From positions 1-8,198 of the forward strand of contig JADFOB010000043.1 in the NCBI GenBank assembly GCA_022563055.1: DNA of 8,198 nt. The letters are read 5' to 3'. The first letter of the stretch is position 1, and every line of letters begins with the position of its first letter. Below are positions 4,939 to 8,198 of the stretch, piece after piece. The stretch comes from Planctomycetota bacterium (GTDB lineage: Bacteria; Planctomycetota; Phycisphaerae; UBA1845). A model generated the notes under the pieces. It saw only the letters and a program-made list of their open reading frames with translations, searched no databases and was not told where the DNA came from. The position numbers and the translations under genes are program-made.

Positions 4939-7473
4939 ATGAGCTTCAAAACAACACTCTATCTGGCGGTGGTCCTTCTGAGTTTGGGCGCTTTCTACTT
5001 CATCACGCAGGCGAGGCTGGGTGCGGTCGAGGAGTCGGTCGAAGGATCACGCCCGTATGGCCAATCCCCGGTGTCGCGGGAATTCCTCAAGGACAAGTTG
5101 GGCGACGTCGTCAAGATCGTATGCGAGACGAAGAAAGACGAAACCTGGGTGTTCCAGAAGGACACTTCGGATGCGGCGGACGCACGGGCGGATTGGCGCA
5201 TGACCTCGCCCCTGGACATCAAGGTCATGTCCTGGGAGGTGCAGCGCTTCGCGTCGCAGTTTAACGGGCTGATGTATGACATTAGCTATAAGCCGGGTGA
5301 ATTCGGTGGCGTCACGGCTGGGGAGGCTGGACTGGATCCGCCCGAGGCGACGGTCACGCTGACGGATGCGGACGGCAAGACCGCCTCGATCGAGATCGGC
5401 AAGGCAGCTTCCACGACTTCCACCTACGTTCGTCTGGTCGGAAGCGACGAGATCTGCGTGGGTAACGCCAACCTCAAGAACCTCGTCAAATCCAAAGCGC
5501 TCGACTATCGCGACCGGCAAGCCTGGCGGTTCGAGCCGAGCGATGCGACGCGTATCGAGATCATCGATCGATCCGATGGCGACAAGCCCGTTACCTTCAT
5601 CTTCGCGCGGCGGGATGCGGGCTGGATGATGGAGTCGCCCGTGACCGCCAAGGCCACGGCGAAGATCGATCAACTGGTAGCGACACTTTCGAGCCTTCGC
5701 GTCACGAGTTGGCAGGATCTTCGGAACCAACGTCTGGCGATGTACGGCCTCGAGCCCGCCGTGCTGACTGTCCGCGTGACGGTGGAGGAGGAGATCGAAG
5801 TGGAGGAGGAGGTCGAGGAGGAAGTAGAGCCCGACGCCGAGGCCAAAGAGAGTGAAGACGCCCAAGAGAATGACGACGCCCAAGAGGGCGATTCCAAGAC
5901 GACGACGAAAACCGAGATCACAACCTACGTGCTGCATCTCTCGGATCGTTCCCCGATTGGCGAGGAGACGAAGGTCTATTTGCGGCTTGGTGACGAAACG
6001 GTGACGGGCACGCTCATGAAGTCGACGGCGGACAGGTTCAAGCCCGCCATGACCGAGTGGCGCGAGATGGGCATCACGTCGGTCGATGTCCGCAGCGCAA
6101 CACGTATCGCGCTGACCACGGCACAGGGCAAGGCGACGCTCGTCAAGTCGGGGGCGCGGTGGACGTTCGCGGAGGATAAGAGTCGTGCGGAAGAGTCCGC
6201 CGTAACGGAGCTGCTCAATGCCGTTGCGAAACTGACAGCCGTTGTGTTCGTCGAGCATGAGGACGGTGAGCCGTCGTCGTTTGGCTTGGACCAACCGCAG
6301 GCGGAGGTACGCTTAAGTGTCCCCGGCGTCGAAGAGGTGGAACGCATTGCGGTTGGCGGGTACACCGATGCGAAGATCAAGCGAATGGTTTATGTACGTC
6401 GCAACGAGGCTCGATCCATCGGCAAGGTGCGCGTCGCCGACGTCAAAGCGCTGTTGCGCGGGCCGCGGGCCTACCGGGATCGCACGGTCATTGATCTGGT
6501 TTCCACGCGCATCGAACAGCTTGCTTTATCCCGCGAAAACCGGTTTGGGACCGGACGCATCGATGTCACTTTCTCGCGAGGTCCGGATGAATGGGCGATG
6601 GACGCTCCGATTGCGGCGGCCATCGAGCAGGAGCGGATCAAACAGCTCGTTCGCGCCGTGGCGGACCTGCGGGCGGGCGAAATCGTCGCCGACGAGGCGG
6701 AGCTGACAGCCTACGGCCTCCATGCGCCGGCCGTCACGATCGCCATAACCCATAAACCGCCGATCGAGTACAAGATCGAGAAACCGATCGACAGCGATCA
6801 CGAGGCGAAGGATGAGCCCAAGGGTGAGTCCAAGGGTGAGCCCAAGGATGAGCCCAAGGGTGAGCCCAAGGATGAGCCCAAGGGTGAGCCCAAGGAGGTG
6901 AAACCCGTGGAGGTCCAGCCTCCCGCCCGGACGATCACCCTCGCGGTCACGAAACACGACGGGAAGGTTTACGCCAAGCGCTCTGATCGACCCGCGATCT
7001 ACGAGTTGAGTCTGGGCTTTTACGGTCGCTTGTTCGAGGAGTACCGCACCGACGAGGTTTTGTCGTTTGATGAGGGCGATGTGGTGCGATTCTCGATCCG
7101 TCGGGGTGAGGAGACGCATGTCTTCGAGAAACGAGAGGAGCGGTGGGTCTATAGCCCTGAGCCCGACCTCCCGCTCGATCCCAAGAAGGTCGACAACCTG
7201 CTCCTTCAGATCAAGGATCTGCAAACGAAGCGTTACGTAGCCTATGATGCCAAGAGCATGGCCGACTTCGATCTATCTCCCGCGTTTCACGAGGTCCGTG
7301 TTTCGTTGGACGATGGGACCACGCGTACGCTGAGTGTCTCCAAGCGTGTCTGCGAGCAAGACCCCCGCAAGGGGAATTATGCTACGGTCGACGGAACGAC
7401 CGCGGTGTTTCTTCTCACGCCCGACGCGGTGAATCGCTTTGCCGTCGTGCTCGACGACCTCGAGGCGAATTAG
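4939..7473 (+). CDS. DUF4340 protein with five internal repeat units
   Basis: This 844-aa protein has an N-terminal signal anchor (about 5-23, LYLAVVLLSLGAFYF) and otherwise soluble, presumably periplasmic sequence. Five DUF4340-like units can be traced. Each has a Trp followed 41-45 residues later by a GL-P type turn: W86/GLDPP131, W229/YGLEP269, W408/FGLDQP448, W552/YGLHAP592 and W736/FDLSP777. Units are often introduced by YRDR plus a DVxR or TRIE strand. Low-complexity inserts interrupt unit 2 (283-326, Glu-rich) and unit 4 (about 611-660, Lys/Glu/Pro repeats). The start lies 6 bases after the GldG-like stop, with a weak AGG overlapping that stop, suggesting coupling. DUF4340 proteins are regularly found beside GldG-like genes but have no assigned biochemical role. 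A structural or substrate-binding partner of the transporter is my inference. The stop is TAG at 7471-7473. Confidence 0.85.
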   Translation: MSFKTTLYLAVVLLSLGAFYFITQARLGAVEESVEGSRPYGQSPVSREFLKDKLGDVVKIVCETKKDETWVFQKDTSDAADARADWRMTSPLDIKVMSWEVQRFASQFNGLMYDISYKPGEFGGVTAGEAGLDPPEATVTLTDADGKTASIEIGKAASTTSTYVRLVGSDEICVGNANLKNLVKSKALDYRDRQAWRFEPSDATRIEIIDRSDGDKPVTFIFARRDAGWMMESPVTAKATAKIDQLVATLSSLRVTSWQDLRNQRLAMYGLEPAVLTVRVTVEEEIEVEEEVEEEVEPDAEAKESEDAQENDDAQEGDSKTTTKTEITTYVLHLSDRSPIGEETKVYLRLGDETVTGTLMKSTADRFKPAMTEWREMGITSVDVRSATRIALTTAQGKATLVKSGARWTFAEDKSRAEESAVTELLNAVAKLTAVVFVEHEDGEPSSFGLDQPQAEVRLSVPGVEEVERIAVGGYTDAKIKRMVYVRRNEARSIGKVRVADVKALLRGPRAYRDRTVIDLVSTRIEQLALSRENRFGTGRIDVTFSRGPDEWAMDAPIAAAIEQERIKQLVRAVADLRAGEIVADEAELTAYGLHAPAVTIAITHKPPIEYKIEKPIDSDHEAKDEPKGESKGEPKDEPKGEPKDEPKGEPKEVKPVEVQPPARTITLAVTKHDGKVYAKRSDRPAIYELSLGFYGRLFEEYRTDEVLSFDEGDVVRFSIRRGEETHVFEKREERWVYSPEPDLPLDPKKVDNLLLQIKDLQTKRYVAYDAKSMADFDLSPAFHEVRVSLDDGTTRTLSVSKRVCEQDPRKGNYATVDGTTAVFLLTPDAVNRFAVVLDDLEAN
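5785..5916 (+). repeat. Acidic low-complexity insert in DUF4340 unit 2
   Basis: The coding strand is nearly pure purine at 5782-5830 and encodes Glu runs spaced by Val or Ile (EEEIEVEEEVEEEVE). It ends with two 18-bp copies, 5857-5874 and 5875-5892, encoding DAQEND and DAQEGD. The frame stays open throughout, so it is part of the protein and not a disruption. Confidence 0.75.
6811..6894 (+). repeat. In-frame 12-bp tandem repeat, seven copies
   Basis: Seven tandem copies of RRTGAGYCCAAG encode DEPK, GESK, GEPK, DEPK, GEPK, DEPK and GEPK (residues 625-652). The only differences are GAT versus GGT in the first codon and one CCC to TCC change. From copy 3 onward a 24-bp GGT/GAT higher-order unit is visible. 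A degenerate eighth copy (HEAK) precedes it at 6799-6810. The near-identity points to recent slippage. Confidence 0.93.
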
Positions 7474-7760
7474 CGCTCCGCCGCGCTTGTTCTGACGAGT
7501 TGGCTGAGTCATTTGTGGCCCAGCCGCCCTCGGCTGCGCGGTCGTCCAGACACAGCGGAGGGCCGCTGTGCCACACGCGCCTCCCGCTTTGTAGCCCGCA
7601 AGTCCATGGGGGTTGGCGGCAGACGTGGCGCGAACGCCCCACAGCCGCCGCGCAAGAACGGAGATGGCCTCGTGGCGCGCAGCCCAAGCGTAGCGCCCAC
7701 GCCGGCAAGGCAGGGTGCGACCGCCGGGATACGTCAATGGCCCGAGTCGGGCAGGTTCCG
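7474..7760. other. Intergenic region between convergent DUF4340 and cold-shock genes
   Basis: No gene is credible here. It contains the REP-like hairpin pair (7514-7575) and a GC-rich stretch (7576-7739) with several short imperfect palindromes, for example GGCG-CGAA-CGCC at 7627-7638. A weak 5-bp hairpin, GCCCG-AGT-CGGGC at 7740-7752, sits just past the cold-shock stop codon. No T-tract follows any of these on either strand, so no intrinsic terminator is called. Confidence 0.6.
7514..7575. repeat. REP-like inverted hairpin pair (REPIN-like)
   Basis: Unit A (7515-7538) contains CAGCCG-CCCT-CGGCTG. Unit B (7551-7574, opposite orientation) contains CACAGCGG-AGGG-CCGCTGTG. Read in the same orientation, the two 24-base units match at 20 positions. 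The outer ends TGTGGC (7514-7519) and GCCACA (7570-7575) are exact inverted repeats. Placement between two convergent genes would suit a bidirectional transcript-end structure, which is an inference. Confidence 0.68.
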
Positions 7761-7967
7761 TTATTCCACGACCTTGACGTTTGCGGCTCTGGGCCCCTTG
7801 GCCCCCTCGGTTACCTCAAACTCGACTTTCTGGCCTTCGTTAAGAGATCTGTTTGAGCTATTGGGGTCTAGACCGCTGGAGTGAACGTATACATCTTTCG
7901 ACCCGTCCTCTGGAGTGATGAATCCGAATCCCTTGGAAACGTTGAAGAACTTCACCGTGCCATTCAT
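7761..7967 (-). CDS. Cold-shock domain protein, CspA family
   Basis: This small single-stranded nucleic-acid-binding protein (68 aa, one cold-shock domain) probably acts as an RNA chaperone in the cytoplasm. The beta-barrel motifs are clear: MNGTVKFFN at the start, RNP1 KGFGFI (12-17), then [13 protein letters not shown] with RNP2-type VYVH (26-29), and a final NVKVV strand. Length is typical. ATG 7967 is chosen because GGAAGG (7975-7980 on the plus strand) sits 7 bases upstream; an in-frame TTG at 7973 would leave only one base of spacing. Two details differ from E. coli CspA: position 8 is Phe where KWF has its Trp-Phe pair offset, and the residue after VYVH is Ser, not an aromatic. It is convergent with the transporter genes and probably monocistronic. 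The specific cellular role (cold-induced or constitutive) cannot be read from sequence. Confidence 0.95.
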   Translation of the reverse strand: MNGTVKFFNVSKGFGFITPEDGSKDVYVHSSGLDPNSSNRSLNEGQKVEFEVTEGAKGPRAANVKVVE

Positions 7968-7974
7968 CTGCAAG

Positions 7975-7980
7975 CCTTCC
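7975..7980 (-). promoter_or_regulatory. Ribosome binding site of the cold-shock gene
   Basis: GGAAGG on the minus strand lies 7 bases before ATG 7967 and decides the start over the in-frame TTG at 7973. Confidence 0.75.
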
Positions 7981-7992
7981 GAAAGTGTAAGA

Positions 7993-8008
7993 CGACCCGC
8001 CCGGGTCG
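7993..8008 (-). other. Hairpin in the cold-shock mRNA leader
   Basis: CGACCC-GGGC-GGGTCG on the minus strand forms a perfect 6-bp stem (or 7 bp with a 2-base loop). It ends 12 bases before the GGAAGG ribosome binding site, inside the predicted leader. It may influence translation or mRNA stability; this is not demonstrated. Confidence 0.5.
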
Positions 8009-8056
8009 AGCGAAAGCGCCCTGGAAAACCCGGCGAGGCCGATGGAACATCGCTGG

Positions 8057-8085
8057 AATATACACGCCCTTGGCCGGGGCCACAA
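8057..8085 (-). promoter_or_regulatory. Candidate promoter of the cold-shock gene
   Basis: On the minus strand, TTGTGG (8085-8080) and TATATT (8062-8057) are separated by exactly 17 bases. The -10 matches 5 of 6 consensus bases and the -35 matches 3. Transcription would start near 8050, giving a leader of about 83 bases before ATG 7967, long for a 68-codon gene but usual for cold-shock genes. Confidence 0.55.
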
Positions 8086-8198
8086 CTCCAGTACGGACGC
8101 AGCCGAACGCCTGAAGTGCCCGGATAGCGTCCGGGACCGTCGAATCTGTCGGCTTCTTGGGACGGAATCGGGTCCTGAGTCCGGGCGTGCCACCGTGC
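8086..8198. other. Upstream non-coding end of the window
   Basis: No gene is supported. The stretch has a perfect 6-bp hairpin, CCCGGA-TAGCG-TCCGGG (8119-8135), and ends with a TGCCACCG core (8188-8195) identical to the one at 681-688 in the first repeat element. It may be the edge of another repeat. Confidence 0.4.

Noticed and set aside
5047..6294. 415-codon open frame on the minus strand
   Set aside because: It is antisense to the DUF4340 gene, which has a signal anchor and five repeat units; the Leu-rich stretch is just the complement of the Glu-rich insert.
6811..6894. Possible CRISPR array
   Set aside because: The 12-bp units are contiguous with no spacers and stay in frame within a protein gene.
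6526..7224. 232-codon minus-strand frame with a GLTLGLILGL repeat resembling a membrane protein
   Set aside because: The repeat is the antisense reading of the 12-bp tandem repeat, so the apparent hydrophobic pattern is an artefact.
7740..7752. Terminator of the cold-shock gene
   Set aside because: The stem is only 5 bp and no T-tract follows on the minus strand.
7500..7884. Several overlapping frames of about 60-150 codons in the intergenic stretch
   Set aside because: They run through palindromic repeats and into the cold-shock gene, and show Arg/Pro/Ala-rich composition without domains.
7858..8193. 111-codon minus-strand frame upstream of the cold-shock gene
   Set aside because: It overlaps the cold-shock coding region in another frame and spans its promoter and leader.

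Overview
The window reads as chromosomal DNA from a GC-rich, Gram-negative bacterium. My best guess is a member of the Planctomycetota. This is an inference from the gene set (a GldA/F/G-type ABC exporter followed by a long DUF4340 protein), the GmhA-type isomerase, and the style of intergenic repeats. No rRNA or other decisive marker is present. Gene density is ordinary, and I see no prophage, CRISPR array, tRNA or intact transposase.

Layout. Bases 1-524 hold the 3' part of a phosphoheptose isomerase (gmhA-like); its start lies outside the window. Bases 525-857 are non-coding, with a compound inverted repeat (603-689) and a likely promoter (732-761). Bases 858-7473 hold four same-strand genes: an ABC ATPase (858-1802), an ABC-2 permease (2039-2758), a GldG-like membrane-anchored auxiliary protein (2749-4932) and a five-unit DUF4340-type protein (4939-7473). 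The last three are tightly packed (10-bp overlap, then a 6-bp gap). The ATPase is separated from the permease by 236 bases, most of which is a MITE-like element with 34-bp terminal inverted repeats (1808-1979). Bases 7474-7760 are non-coding and carry a pair of inverted REP-like hairpins (7514-7575). A cold-shock protein gene lies on the minus strand (7967-7761). It has a good ribosome binding site, a candidate promoter at 8057-8085, and a hairpin in its leader.

How the genes work together. The ATPase and permease should form the energised membrane core of an ABC-2 transporter. The GldG-like and DUF4340-like proteins each have an N-terminal membrane anchor and large domains that I place on the periplasmic side. 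The combination resembles the GldA-GldF-GldG complex of Bacteroidota gliding motility, but nothing here points to gliding, and the substrate is unknown. gmhA-like and the cold-shock gene look like unrelated housekeeping neighbours.

The most interesting signals are: the five-fold internal repeat of the DUF4340 protein, with low-complexity inserts at the same place in units 2 and 4; a 12-bp tandem repeat inside one insert; the MITE-like element inside the transporter cluster; and the REP-like pair whose differences are structurally compensated.
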